In this document: positions 36,454 to 48,275 of the stretch, piece by piece
How the letters are laid out: each line of letters begins with the position of its first letter
Position numbering within the stretch: position 1 is the first letter of the stretch
Assembly: GCA_022818135.1 (NCBI GenBank)
Contig: JAFMSR010000019.1
Span: 35,027,723 to 35,091,722 of the forward strand
From: Saxidomus purpurata
Lineage: Eukaryota > Mollusca > Bivalvia > Venerida > Veneridae
Direction: 5' to 3'
DNA: 64,000 nt
Translations under genes and position numbers: made by a program
The notes under the pieces: model-generated
The model's input: only the letters and a program-made list of their open reading frames with translations
Told to the model about the DNA's origin: nothing
Databases searched by the model: none

Positions 36454-39400
36454 TTACAGTTTATTTAATTGCAGGTTGACGTAACCCCTGACGTCAGTTT
36501 CAGATCTACCGTTCTGACCACTGTTCTCATATTTCCTCAGATTCTCATACATTTTGTCTGCATTACCTGTAATAAAGCAAAATTAAATCAAATCTGTAGC
36601 ATATAATTATTCTCTTTATTTCCTTTGATTATAAAGGACTACGTAATAAATGACGTGGTAATGAGAAAGAAAAAAATTCATACTGGTAGCAAGGTTTACA
36701 AACATAGTAGAACATAACAACATATAATTATAATTAGTACCTAGTTATAATGTATGTATAGTTATTTGTCGATGACAAATTTATTGTTAGTTCAAAAGTT
36801 AGTACTAAAGTTATTGAGATATTTCCACTTCATATTATTTCGAACCGTAGTCCACGATTCTCCTTACATTGCATTATTGTCATTGCTATGACCTTATCTT
36901 GGAACATCCACATGATATTGTTCGAGAAAAAGAAAAATTTACAAACAGAAAAGAGTAATGAAATGAAGAAATGACACATTTAGGGGGGTTACTTACTGTT
37001 TGTAGTTTTTACTTCTTTAGCAGATGCCTTCTTCAGTTTGTGGTACCTTTAGCAAACGGAAGATAAAAGGAAACAATTAATAGATATATCACAGAAATAC
37101 TACAGTACATTACATGGATATCGATCGTATGCCGATAGCGATCAGGTGCCGAGGTTAGACCAAGAAAAAATAATGTAGACCCATGTGGTGTTTATACCAT
37201 TCTTTTGTCATTTATTTTTCAAATAGTTCGCTGGGTTTTATGAAATACGTATTCGACCAAATAAAGTGAGGTTAAAATTTCGGTCATCATACAGTTTTCA
37301 GGCCAATCAAAATGTTGCTCGGTCCTGGTCCACAAAACTACATATATTTGTATATATTTGTTTGTATCTGTATAATATAGGAAAAAACACTTGCAATGCA
37401 ATATTCTACGTAGGACCACTGACCAGTTACAAAAATAATTATTCTTTTCACATAATACTTTGTAAGCCTTCTGTTATAAAGTAAAATAATAAATTAATAA
37501 TCTTTACATTTAATGCAATGCAACAATGGTGTGTACAAACTTGATTAATTTGAATAATCCGTAAGCTACGCCTCCGATGACAATCACAGCCAAACCGCCA
37601 CCTACGCATGCGCCAGCAATCAAGCCGGTTGAATTCTTTTCTATAAAAACAATAATTGGCTACATGATAAAATCTTGTTAATATTTTTATCTAATCTACC
37701 AAAAGTAAAGAATATTCACTGAAAGTTTGAGCAAATTCTTTATCTACAAAAATAATAAAGATTTGGACTTGTGTCGTCACCTACATTAAAATTACTCACC
37801 GTCAAATTTCAAGATGTTCAGAAGCTTTTAAAAATTATGTTGCCATGGAAAAATGCAAGATATTTTTCAATAATTTTTGTCCAGGTTTCAAGGCGAAGCA
37901 GCCAAGCTAGCAGTGGCTGTTAAATACATTTCCTTTACAAAACAAGACCGTAAAAAATCATGATACTCCGTACATTCTCAATACAACCGCATCGTGTTCT
38001 TAATGCCGGTTTTCTCACGTCGCTCTTTATAACATATACATGTAGGTATAGCTAGTGCGTTGTGATAAAACGTTTAATACTCAACATTTATGTTAAAGGA
38101 CACTAAAACCTGGTAGGGGTCGAACCACCACTACGCGATGTTGGCTCCACGAGCGATGTTCAATTAGCATAATTCGCCCGAACATATTATGAAAGATAAA
38201 AAAGGACGGACAATAACCTGGAAGATTAGACAGTTTGTTTCCTGTTTCTTCACACCATTTTCCAGCGAACCCTTTTTTACAGCCTCGATCACAAGTTCCA
38301 TATCCCTTGTCGCATGTATCATTTACGCATCCAACCGGACAGTCTAGTTGACACTTGTGACCGAATTTTCCATTCATACATTCTACACAAGTAGACCTAT
38401 TGACATGACATTGCAAGTCTTGCACGTGCACATTCCTGTATCTTGAACACAAGCAGAGTGACAACGGCTGCAGGGTTTTGGACAAGTTATATTGCAATAC
38501 TGTCGATTCTATTATCCAGCAGCTTTACGGCAAGCGCCCGTCTTGGTGGCAAGCGCCACCACAGAGAAAACATCGGCATGTGCAAAAATCTCCGTAATAG
38601 TTCTCTTTGCATCCTTTGGGACAAACTCCTGTCTGGGGATCACAGTTTCCGTCTATACATCCTTGGCAAGGTTGGCACCACGGCGGCCCGTAATAGCCTT
38701 TCCTACAGCCAGACAAGCAATGTCCGGTATTTCTGTCACAGGCGCCGTCGTGACATCTCTTACTACAATCTTTATCACATTTTGATCCATACCATCCAGT
38801 CACGCATTCAGTCACGCATGTACCATTATCTCTTACACATGCACTACTGCAACCTTCTCCACATTTCTGAGAACATTGGTCGCCATGGTAACCGGGTTTA
38901 CATTGTTGGACACACTTTCCGGTATCCCTTTTACACTGTGTATCGCAACCATCGCCGCATTTCAAATCACATTTTGACCCGTAATATCCAGTATTACAGT
39001 CTTGTGAGCATTTTCCCGTATTCTGGTCGCATGACAACCCGCAGCCCTCGGCGCATTTCTTTGAACACTTCAGTCCATACCAGCCGCCCTTGCAATTCTC
39101 TAGACACTCCCCCGACGTACTGTTACATATTCCTTTGCATCCTGTCGCACAAGATGACTGGCAGTCGTTACCATAGAAACCGTCCTTACATACAAGACGC
39201 TGTTTTAACTCGCAACAACTGTCACATGTCTCTTCACACCTTTGATCGCATTTTTTTCCGAACCAACCCAAAATGCATTTATAACACTCTTCTGTGTATT
39301 TATCGCACACCGAAGGCATGCACCTGCCTTGGCACTTCTTGTTGCATTTATCGCCGTGGTAACCGTGATTACAATCCCCTTTACATTCGCCAGAGTCTAT

Positions 39401-39811
39401 ATCACAACCCCCAGCACATTGTTGGCATTCGTACTCGCATGATGATCCGTAAAAGCCAACTTTACATTTTGTACATCTGCTTATAGAGCTACATGATTTG
39501 CACGAATGCGGACATTTACCGTTGCAGCTGTTTGTACAGATACCGTACACCTCCTGATAATGGCCGTCTTTGCAAGAATAACAAACACCGTCCGTGTCAA
39601 AATATTTCGAGCAGACCAGACATGATTCTGGGCACAATTTGTCACAGTTGTCACCATGGTAACCGTTTTTGCATCCATAATAGCAATATCCTTCTCTGTC
39701 CCCGGTAGTTACACATGTATTATTTTTACAGTTTGAACATTTGCCTTCTGGTGAGGACGCTAGTGAACCCAAAGTTGTAAAGACGGCAAGAGAAGACAAT
39801 GTTATTTTCAT
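36454..39811 (-). CDS. Multiple-EGF, Draper/MEGF/SREC-like transmembrane receptor (frame-disrupted)
   Basis: Exons: 39811-38218 (large), 37640-37541, 37046-36997, 36566-36454; phases of the last three joins agree; about 618 aa. It starts with a signal peptide (MKITLSSLAVFTTLGSLA). The large exon encodes about ten cysteine-rich EGF/laminin-EGF-like repeats of 42-45 aa (pattern C..GC....C....G.C..C..GYYG..C...C). Exon 2 encodes a TM helix (GLIAGACVGGGLAVIVIGGV), exon 3 a basic juxtamembrane piece, exon 4 a tail with YENL, YENS and YVNL. Such receptors (Draper, MEGF10, SREC) bind apoptotic cells or microbes and drive engulfment; ligand and role here are inference. From about 38540 to 38420 the cysteine pattern continues only by changing frame several times, so the copy is either damaged or carries sequence errors. 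No intracellular NPxY motif is seen. Confidence 0.8.
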
Positions 39812-39868
39812 ACATACATAGAAAACTACTACCAACCCTCTCGAAAACCGAAACACTCCGTGTAACAA

Positions 39869-40057
39869 TACAGTGAACTCCATTTATAACAAACCCCTTG
39901 GAACCGTTTAAATGTGTTACTTATATCCGGAGTTTGTTATATCCGAATATCATTTTTATATAAAATAAAGAAAGACAAAAAACTCGGACAGAGATTGTTT
40001 TTCCTTATATACAGAATTTCGCTATATCCGGAGTCGTTATATACGGAGTTTACAGTA
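39869..40057. mobile_element. Tigger/pogo-like MITE at the receptor gene's 5' end
   Basis: TACAGTGAACTCCATTTATA on the left and the inverse of TACTGTAAACTCCGTATATA on the right, with internal TTATATCCGGAG words as in the copy at 15737-16149. Its edge lies 58 bp from the receptor start codon, so it probably forms part of the promoter or 5' UTR. Confidence 0.6.
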
Positions 40058-40059
40058 TC

Positions 40060-42430
40060 GTAAAAAATAATCTTGAGATCATCCGTATACATGTATGACC
40101 AAACATTCTCCAGTCAGTGTGCTTAATAAAGCTGCTATAGAAAGTAAACGCGCTTTTACAGTCCAAGACGCCAGTTTTGACATTGCCGCCCATTTTCTGT
40201 CCAAAATATGATTTTATCAAAACAAACGGTCCTATATAGATTCAGAAAAAATGTGGTTATTATCGAGTAGACGGAGGGACGACCAACGGGTGGTCTCATA
40301 CTGTGCCTATGGCCTTCGTGAGCTTAACAAAACAGTTAGAATTGCTATTGAAATGAAACATCACTTTAAAGTCCCATGATCATTGCGAACTTGCTGGGAT
40401 AGAATGAATTTACTGATAGAATAATGACAGAACTGTGTTGTATCTAAATACCCTAAAACAATGTTGATGTTGACGTATGTCTTTCTTTCTATGTGGTCTA
40501 ACCACGAACAAGTATTACCAAAACAGCGTTTCTTATTTTCGCAATATCATTGAAAAAATACTGTGCTCTATATATATAACAAATTCTTTCGATTCAAAAT
40601 GAAACATTAGGAATAGGTTTGGTACAATTAACGGTCACTTTCGCCAGTAAGACATCTTTCTTGGTAATATACATGTACAAGTATAAAGTGCTACGAAAAA
40701 TTATTAAATCCAAAGTGATCATTGGCGTTTAATAGAACTGACCGTTTACTATAAAGATGCCAAAGTGCCTTTAAATATTCATAAACAATATCCGCCTTAC
40801 CTAGAAATATGCAAATTACTCCCAACATTTTACTGACTGTCATTTCCCTGACTTTAAGTTAGGTCCTTCGTTGGAATCATAACAACTTAAATGAATCGGA
40901 ATAAAATAGGAAGAAAATATGTTAAATATCATTTATAAATAGAAACGTACATGTACGTCGTGTCATAGTTACAGTGCATTGATAATTGTATTTAAGTATA
41001 TCGTAATTGCTTGCATTACTTTTAGTCAAGAGTGTGATTGTTCTCCATTCTAAGATCTTAAAGGGGCACTACTTGCATCTAGCAGATTGTATTCAAACAA
41101 AAATACTGGGTTCAATGAACAAAAAAAAGAAAAAGAAATTCAATTTGAAAGGACAGCATATACCGAAAAATGCTTAATTTTAGCACAAATAATCAACATA
41201 AAGGCCTTCTGTAATAAATCACAAAATAACAAGAAATTTTATTGACCTTGTTTTTTATGGAGACTAACATATTGCTAGTTAATTTCTGAAAAAATAATGA
41301 TGGGTCAATGACTTTACTTTTTCGCAATATCAATTTTTAGTGATACACTATCAGAAAAGGTGCTTAATGCAAAATTAGCTTGAATTTTCGTATTGTAAAC
41401 GTTTATGTATGTGGTGTATGTTACAGAATGGATATCAATTTTTAATCTCTTCTAATGTAGTATGTCATACTTAAGGATGACAAATTAGAGATAGTGGTAT
41501 TTCTATCACCATCTGAATAAATATTACGCCCCTTATTATTACCCCACCCACTTTACTAAAATTTTTTCAATTTTTGATATATGAATATTTCATGATAAAG
41601 GAATAACAAGGTTTTTCAGACATTTTGCCAACAGTTTGATTAAAACCTTTGATTTAGAATGCAAAAATAAAAACTGGGGGTCAATGTGCATATAAGAAAG
41701 AAATTCATCAAAAACTGACAAATTTTTTTTTTTAGATTTCAACGAGCTTTGAGATATGACGACATAGGTCCGTAACAAAGAACTGTAAAAAGAACTAGTT
41801 ATTAATTAATTTTTATATCCTAACAATTATTATTGTAATATAGTTTGAATCAAGTAAATATCTTAAACGGTTGTTGAGAAATGACTATTTTTGTACCCCT
41901 ATCCCCATTTTGGCATCTGTCAAAATTTGTCAATTTAATCACCAAATGTGAGGTCAAAATATTGTTTTTCAAAAATGTTCAATTTATTTACACTAAAATA
42001 TTCCTATTGTGCCTAAGTTTATTTCTACATAATTGTTTTTTTCCAGTTAACTCATCATTTTTTAATGATAACAAATGTAAATTTTCGGAAGTCCAAAAAT
42101 CCAAAACCTCACCAGTGACTCCCCTTAAACTTTTAACTTAAGTAATAATACTTGCGAATATTCTATAATTTATGCTAATGACGTTTTTTAATTTAACTTC
42201 AGTTTTAAGAGTGCCTCTTTAAAGAAATGAAAGTTGAAGTGACCAACCTACAGTCTGAAGTGCTACCTGATGATCAAAGTGAAAAGCATCATGAAGCTTT
42301 CAATTATAAGTATATCTCTGTCATTTATAAGTAGATCTTTGTCGGCTACTAACTTCACTTCAATGAGTGCATTTTGAGATTTTTTTAATAAAAGTAAGTA
42401 CATTCACGGAAAGCGCGATCTCTTTTCCTT
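40060..42430. other. AT-rich intergenic stretch
   Basis: About 2.4 kb without recognised genes, RNA genes or clear repeats. The open frames at 41590-41778 (-) and 41881-42141 (+) have AT-biased, unstructured composition and no family features. Confidence 0.4.
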
Positions 42431-42439
42431 TTTTTTTAG

Positions 42440-42513
42440 TTTATCCCGGAAGTAGGGTGTGTGATTGTTTACGCCGGAAGTGACAGTAACGAATGGCAAC
42501 ATATCTGGCAGTG
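42440..42513 (+). promoter_or_regulatory. Possible orphan promoter with two ETS sites
   Basis: CCCGGAAGTAG and GCCGGAAGTGAC lie 26 bp apart, followed by ATGGCAACATATCTGGCAGT and a GTAGGT donor-like word. This resembles a housekeeping promoter with a very short first coding exon, but I find no downstream exon to join, so it is weakly supported. Confidence 0.25.
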
Positions 42514-42825
42514 GTAGGTCTACCTTATTTACTCAATATAATAATAATTTTTGATTTAGGAAACACTCGCTCCTTTCTTACTGCATAGAAATTGAACACG
42601 GCATCGATTTCATAGTAACTTTAACAGGAAAATATGATTGTCACTTCCTTTTTTCATTGCTACATGCACTATATTCTGAAATATACATGCAGAAAAATCG
42701 TTGGTGAATTTCGTGCAGTTTCCTACAGCTCGCCAACATTTATTTTGCAACGTTGGAACTTTGTAGACAAATGACGTTAGACTAAGTTACAACTGTAGTT
42801 GACTATCATCTGCCCTTTGACTTTT

Positions 42826-43010
42826 TCCTGTAGAGGTTAAGGTGTATGTTGCTCATTCCGGAGGTTGTGGTTTCGGGCCCAATTGGGGTCACGACCGTAC
42901 CTCCTCATATGACACCAGTACACATGGTTTCTTTTGCAGGAAGCGGATTCGAGAGTGACTCGATAAGGTTTAAGCTTTCTTCACAATCGGGCTTAAATAG
43001 ATTAGTATAA
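42826..43010 (+). repeat. SINE family A copy
   Basis: TAGAGGTTAAGGTGTATGTT head, GGTTTCGGGCCC B-box-like word, ACGACCGTACCTCCTCATAT body, GAGTGACTCGATAAGGTT tail. Closest to 31318-31490. Confidence 0.8.
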
Positions 43011-43857
43011 AATTAACTAAGATAATTTAAATTCGTTTCCTCAGCTATGTTGCAAAGTGAATCAGCAAGTGTTGATCTATAGGCTTTATAACATAGATCT
43101 GTTCTCCTCATCTTTATTTATTTAAAAAATGAGCTCTGCACAAATAAAAAAGCTACCTCATCTCATCAGTCACGCGATCGAGACACGCTCTTATTGTTTT
43201 TTTAAGTATGACAACGTAGTGCGCTTTCAGAAACACTGGGTGATCAATTCCCTATTTTTGTTCGCATAAAAAACACAATGTAAGGGAAGCAATTCTTACA
43301 GCTATCAACGGATCACAGTATTATTATAGTCTGGTGTTACCTGCCCCTACCCTACGGTACGGGTCGTACTGTAGCATGCCAGTACGACAGGGAACGACAC
43401 TAAGTATTATTAGTACTAAAAGACGGTCATCGAATAAACCAAAGAGTTTTATTTCGATGAAAACTATTTCCTATCATAAGTTCTATGTTTATATCAACTT
43501 TATATAACAGTCATTTTATAAATGACATCTTCAGGTTAGAATATCGTGTAGTTACAGTTTTAACATTCCGCCGTGGTGGAACGGGCTATGCGTTTTGAGG
43601 CATATGCGAAATGATGACACTTTGCTCGAAATTGAAAACATCAGGCCTCGACAATAATTGGGGTCCCAGGACACTGAGGATCCCAGATTTTAGCAAGGGA
43701 CACTAATTCTGACAAACCGGTTGTACCTTCAGGATCCCTATTGCTATGACAGACGATGAAGCAGTTGAATCACCAGTATACCTGTCACCGGTTGATAGGT
43801 TTGCGTCCGAGCCCTGCTATAACACCCTTGTTCATAGTATGAGAAATATGGCAGTTT
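43011..43857. other. Intergenic, no recognised feature
   Basis: No gene. Leads into the minisatellite array that hosts the palindromic element. Confidence 0.35.
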
Positions 43858-44034
43858 ATTACAGAGCAGTAGTGTAATACCTAAATATTATAGAACAGTG
43901 GTGTTATACCTAACCGCTATAGAACAGTGGTGTTATACCTGACTGCTATAGAACAGTGGTGTTATACCTAACCGCCACTATAGAACAGTGGTGTTATACC
44001 CAACCACTGTAGAACAGTGGTGTCATACCCAACC
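43858..44034 (+). repeat. 29-bp minisatellite, left remnant (about 6 units)
   Basis: Units such as ACTATAGAACAGTGGTGTTA + TACCTAACC are the same family as the large array at 51348-53905. They are separated from it by the inserted palindromic element. The last unit ends CCCAACC directly at the element's left end. Confidence 0.95.
44029..44034 (+). repeat. Target site duplication, left copy (CCAACC)
   Basis: It is identical to 51348-51353. Removing the element and one copy restores an uninterrupted minisatellite unit (ACCCAACCACTGTAG). Confidence 0.85.
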
Positions 44035-44524
44035 AGTAGTATAAAATGGGGGGTGCCCCCCCACCGAAATTTGCCCATACCCGAAATTTGCCCATACTGA
44101 TATTTTTGCTTATTACTATATGTTTGCGCATGAACGATGTTGGGGAAATACCTGTTACAGAAATTGGGGGTTTATTATCGCAAGAGTGATGCTCTTGAAT
44201 GATGTGTGGATTGAAAGAAGTACATTGATTTAAAAGATGAATGTCAATAACCTCTGAAAAACTAATTTTTTAATATATATTTAAAACGATACATTTGAAG
44301 AGAGTATAGTTTATTCACGCTGAGAGACAGCAGCAGACTTTTCAGGTTATAACGACCGGTTTAGAGACCATATCATCGTTTTTGCGTCCGCCATTCAATT
44401 AGCACTTAATGTCCGGTGTGTAAATCTTACATGCATGAGTCGGTTTTCTATAGGATGTGTAGCAGAGCAAAGGTCACATAATATATCTCTACAGGGGTAT
44501 AGTAGGAATTCACTATTATATATA

Positions 44525-44745
44525 TATCAACACTATAAGCCACACGAAGTGACAAGATGAGTCAGTCAGGAGGTATGATGAGGTATTGAGGAGGTATTGA
44601 GGAGGCATGAGGAGGTAATGAGGAGGTACGAGGAGGCATGAGGAGGTAATGAGGAGGTATGATGAGGTATTGAGGAGGTAATGAGGAGGTACGAGGAGGT
44701 TATGAGGAGGGTCACTTCTTGTGGCTTATAGTGTTGATATATATG
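44525..44745. repeat. Inverted-repeat-flanked 15-bp array (left arm)
   Basis: TATCAACACTATAAGCCACA and its inverse (about 34 bp with one or two mismatches) flank about nine 15-bp units of type GAGGAGGTAATGAGG / GAGGTATGATGAG. The same structure, mirrored, is at 50635-50860 in the right arm. Confidence 0.85.
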
Positions 44746-44805
44746 ATAGTGATTTGGTACAGACGGCAAGGTCAGTTGCTAATAAAGCGAGACCGTTATC
44801 TCACT

Positions 44806-45157
44806 ATGGAGTGTAACGACAAGAACATCATATTTCATTGTAGGAAATGTGGTTACGTTTTTTTTGCTTTGGAGAAACCTATGGCATACATGCGAGTATT
44901 ATTCAAATATCTGTATATGCTGCGACTGCGTGTTTGAAAACCGTAAGGCATTTCTCAAGCATGTGAAAATGAAAGCCTCGGAGGTAGTGAGGAGAAACAG
45001 ACCAATGCAAACGGATTCTAACCTTTTATGGATATCTAAGGGAGGTAAAAGTCGTTTGGTTCGGTCTCCTGAATGTTTGCGGCTATATGTGTCAAAATGT
45101 TTTATTCGATTTCTATCTATATGGCACTGGTTTCTGCAAATGAGACATGTATGTTGA
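44806..45157 (+). pseudogene. Cys/His-rich ORF, left-arm copy (frameshifted)
   Basis: It is the mirror of 50226-50576. A run of eight T near 44867, where the right arm has seven, shifts the frame after the CRKCGYVF block, so the intact 117-residue reading exists only in the right arm. It could be a real mutation or a homopolymer sequencing error. Confidence 0.6.
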
Positions 45158-46022
45158 TATTTTGGATTATTTCATTTCAAATTTGGGGTATGCCGTCGAA
45201 ATCATACAAGTAATACTGGACTTTAATGAGCACCCCAATGACCAATAAATGGAACCTACCCATTGTAAAATTCCAAATGAAACACTTATAAAAGATAGGA
45301 CGGTTTATTCAAGCGTATAATGCAATGAAAATAAAACAAACTTTTGCGTATATTTCTCAATATACATGTAGATTAATCAAATATTTTTAAAAAGTTGATA
45401 ACTAATATATTTCGAAAGACTGCATACTTATAAAAAACCACAAACATGTATTAAATAACAAGCGAGATTGTCATGGTGACACGATTAAATTACATTTTTT
45501 TGAAAGAATACCAAGCACACACTGCGACCCGTAAACCGCAAGCCTTTTCTTTGAATAGCGTTAATTTTAGTGGAGTGAGCGCTGTAGGAAAACATGAATT
45601 TAATCTTGCGTATATTTTAAATGAATAGTTTTAGATAAAAGCTTATTACTTGATTTAAACTCTTGCTTGTTGCTAGACGTTTTTATATACCCTTAGTTAA
45701 ATGGTAAACACCACCTATTGGAAAAATGACCGAGAAAGAGAAGTCACAAAGCAACATCTGTGTTTATTAACTACATTTGTTTTTTTCTTCTAAATTATCT
45801 ACATTTCTTTAATATAAAAGCGTGAGTTTTAATAAAACAGACACAAGTTTTGCTCTTTCCAGATGGAACAAATGAATGAAGTCAGTCAATTCGTTGATAG
45901 GAATGTCACAGATCATAAAGTTTTTTTTATATACAAAAGACACGCAGCTCACTTTAGCTTCGACAGTATCGTTTTACTATTAGCCGAACAAGTTTGACAG
46001 TCCTGTTATACATGTATCACTC

Positions 46023-46628
46023 TCACTCAGTATCTTCCATTTGTTCCGTATCTTCTTCCTCTTCCAACTGTGGAGTGACGTAATTGTCCAGCACTTTATC
46101 AAACAGAAATCTCCGTTTAAGAATGGCGTACTTTAAGGCTTCCTCTCCTTCGTAGTGTTCTGTTGCAATTAGTTGATTGACTGTCTTCTTTATCGCTTTA
46201 TAGATGGGATCCTTCTTCATAGCATCGAACCATACCAGTTTTCTACCGAAAATGTTCATCATGGCTTTCCTGTAAGTGCTTTTCATGTCCTCAAAGACAT
46301 TTTCTCTGGCTTCACTTTCACTGATCTCGGTATCTTCTTCCATAAGCTCCTTCACTTCGGTTTAATACTGCGACTGGCACTTATCAAACGCTTCCTCTAC
46401 AATGTATTCCCAAGGGTCAATATCCAAACTCTTCTCAGATGTTACAGACATATCGTCGTCGCTGTTATCAGAATTGTTTTCATTAACAGGTCCAAAAATG
46501 TCCTCTTGTACAGAAATGTCTGACATCACGTCTTCCTCTGAATCTTCGTCCGGATGTGCAGACCTTTTATGCCGCAACATATTATCCCGTCTTCTAAAGA
46601 CTTTGAAACATATATCACATTCAAACAT
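46023..46628 (-). pseudogene. C2H2-finger/acidic ORF, left-arm copy
   Basis: It is the mirror of 48756-49361, with the same in-frame TAA. One C2H2 finger is followed by an acidic linker and a helical, charged C-terminal region. See the right-arm copy for details. Confidence 0.65.
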
Positions 46629-46679
46629 CGCGCTTGAAGGCTAAACTGCAAATGAGGAGGAGTCATGTAAGTGTTCAGT

Positions 46680-47108
46680 TTAATACCTGTCCAATAGTAG
46701 TGATGTTTTCATCTTTTTTTGAGGTCTGTTCGGCTTTCTGCTCGCAGATGGTGCCCTCTGCCTAAGTTTCTTGGTACTCTTGTTACTAATACCATCTAAC
46801 TTCCCTATGGAACCTTTACGCTTCCGTGTTTTACTGACTTCTTTCATTCGTTGCAATTCCAGATCGATTAATGTCACTTTAGGTTTGGACTGACGATCAA
46901 GCATACTCTTAGCTATAGCTGTCGTCTGCTCCGCTGGGAGGACCATCCGTATATACATTTCAGAATGAGGCACATGGCTTTTACGAGATGCGCTCCAATT
47001 AAACTTCCTCTTTACTCTCTTTTCTTTTGTATCGAATATATCCATTTTTCTCAAGTGTGCGTCTTCACTTCTTGACATCCAAGCAATCACTGAAGTAAAA
47101 AATGTCAT
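46680..47108 (-). CDS. Basic ORF of unknown function, left-arm copy
   Basis: It is the mirror of 48276-48704 and encodes the same 142 residues. Lys/Arg-rich, especially in the C-terminal half; no recognised family. Confidence 0.55.
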   Translation of the reverse strand: MTFFTSVIAWMSRSEDAHLRKMDIFDTKEKRVKRKFNWSASRKSHVPHSEMYIRMVLPAEQTTAIAKSMLDRQSKPKVTLIDLELQRMKEVSKTRKRKGSIGKLDGISNKSTKKLRQRAPSASRKPNRPQKKMKTSLLLDRY

Positions 47109-47328
47109 TCTGTTTATTTATCGTTTAAGACTCGAGCTTTAAGACGTTTAAAAACCACCGTTGCAGTAATATCGATATTCACACGTAAATAGGTATATAT
47201 CCTACTTACTACCAGCTTATCTATCAGTTCGACCTTATTGTTCACTTATCTTACCCTCCTCTCTCCTCCTCCTACCTCCCTTTTCCCTCCTCCTTCCTCC
47301 TCTCCCCCTCACCTTTCCTCCTCTTACC

Positions 47329-47589
47329 TCATTTTCTATCTTTTTGTCTTATTTTTCCCTTCTTTCCATCGTCACTATTTTCACTTGAGAGAGGTGATAT
47401 ACATATCGACTGATGAAAACGGGACCAGTCCTAAAGTTGACAATGTTTGCTACAGTATCTCGCGACTTTGCACTTCTCGCAGTATTCGAGCGGTACTTCA
47501 ATCCTGTCACACGCCCAGCATGCTGTGTTGGATGGTAACTGAAGTGGCGCCAAATCGATGCTATAGTGTGAGTTTGAGAAATTCGACAT
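47329..47589 (-). pseudogene. MYND-finger ORF, left-arm copy
   Basis: It is the mirror of 47795-48055 and carries the same in-frame TAG inside the zinc finger. The longer frame on the opposite strand (47238-47615) is its antisense shadow. Confidence 0.65.
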
Positions 47590-47626
47590 GTCTCGATTAT
47601 AACGTTACATCTTGAACTTATTTTGA

Positions 47627-47757
47627 TTAACGGAAATTGCTTTTTTGAAGGTAAAGTCTTAAACGATAAATACACTGACCGATAATTTGTCGAGCTCACT
47701 GGAGGTTTCAGCTTTTCGTTGCATGCTACGTAATACGGATAAGACCATATTGTTATC
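47627..47757. other. Unique central spacer of the palindrome
   Basis: 131 bp not shared between the arms. It contains GTCTTAAACGATAAATA (from about 47656), which is also found once per arm just upstream of the basic ORF (from about 48252 in the right arm). The spacer therefore shows which way a former junction or promoter pointed (inference). Confidence 0.7.
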
Positions 47758-47794
47758 TCAAAATAAGTTCAAGATGTAACGTTATAATCGAGAC

Positions 47795-48055
47795 ATGTCG
47801 AATTTCTCAAACTCACACTATAGCATCGATTTGGCGCCACTTCAGTTACCATCCAACACAGCATGCTGGGCGTGTGACAGGATTGAAGTACCGCTCGAAT
47901 ACTGCGAGAAGTGCAAAGTCGCGAGATACTGTAGCAAACATTGTCAACTTTAGGACTGGTCCCGTTTTCATCAGTCGATATGTATATCACCTCTCTCAAG
48001 TGAAAATAGTGACGATGGAAAGAAGGGAAAAATAAGACAAAAAGATAGAAAATGA
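47795..48055 (+). pseudogene. MYND-type zinc-finger ORF with in-frame stop (right arm)
   Basis: The frame opens MSNFSNSHYSIDLAPLQLPS and continues with the MYND pattern C-x2-C ... Y-C-x2-C-x4-Y-C-S-x2-C-Q. A TAG at 47951-47953 comes just before D-W-x3-H-x3-C, the last part of the same finger, and the frame ends at TGA 48053-48055. All eight expected zinc ligands are present if the TAG is passed. MYND fingers are protein-interaction modules in many eukaryotic regulators. As it stands it encodes a truncated 52-residue product, unless the stop is read through. The identical break is in the other arm, so the stop predates or was copied with the duplication. Confidence 0.7.
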
Positions 48056-48275
48056 GGTAAGAGGAGGAAAGGTGAGGGGGAGAGGAGGAAGGAGGAGGGA
48101 AAAGGGAGGTAGGAGGAGGAGAGAGGAGGGTAAGATAAGTGAACAATAAGGTCGAACTGATAGATAAGCTGGTAGTAAGTAGGATATATACCTATTTACG
48201 TGTGAATATCGATATTACTGCAACGGTGGTTTTTAAACGTCTTAAAGCTCGAGTCTTAAACGATAAATAAACAGA

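Noticed and set aside
38443..39486. Long + strand open frame of 347 codons
   Set aside because: It is antisense to the EGF-repeat exon, whose minus-strand cysteine pattern is unmistakable.
47238..47615. Pro/Ser-rich 125-codon frame in the palindrome
   Set aside because: Antisense of the MYND-finger ORF and a pyrimidine tract; the MYND reading has the conserved zinc ligands.
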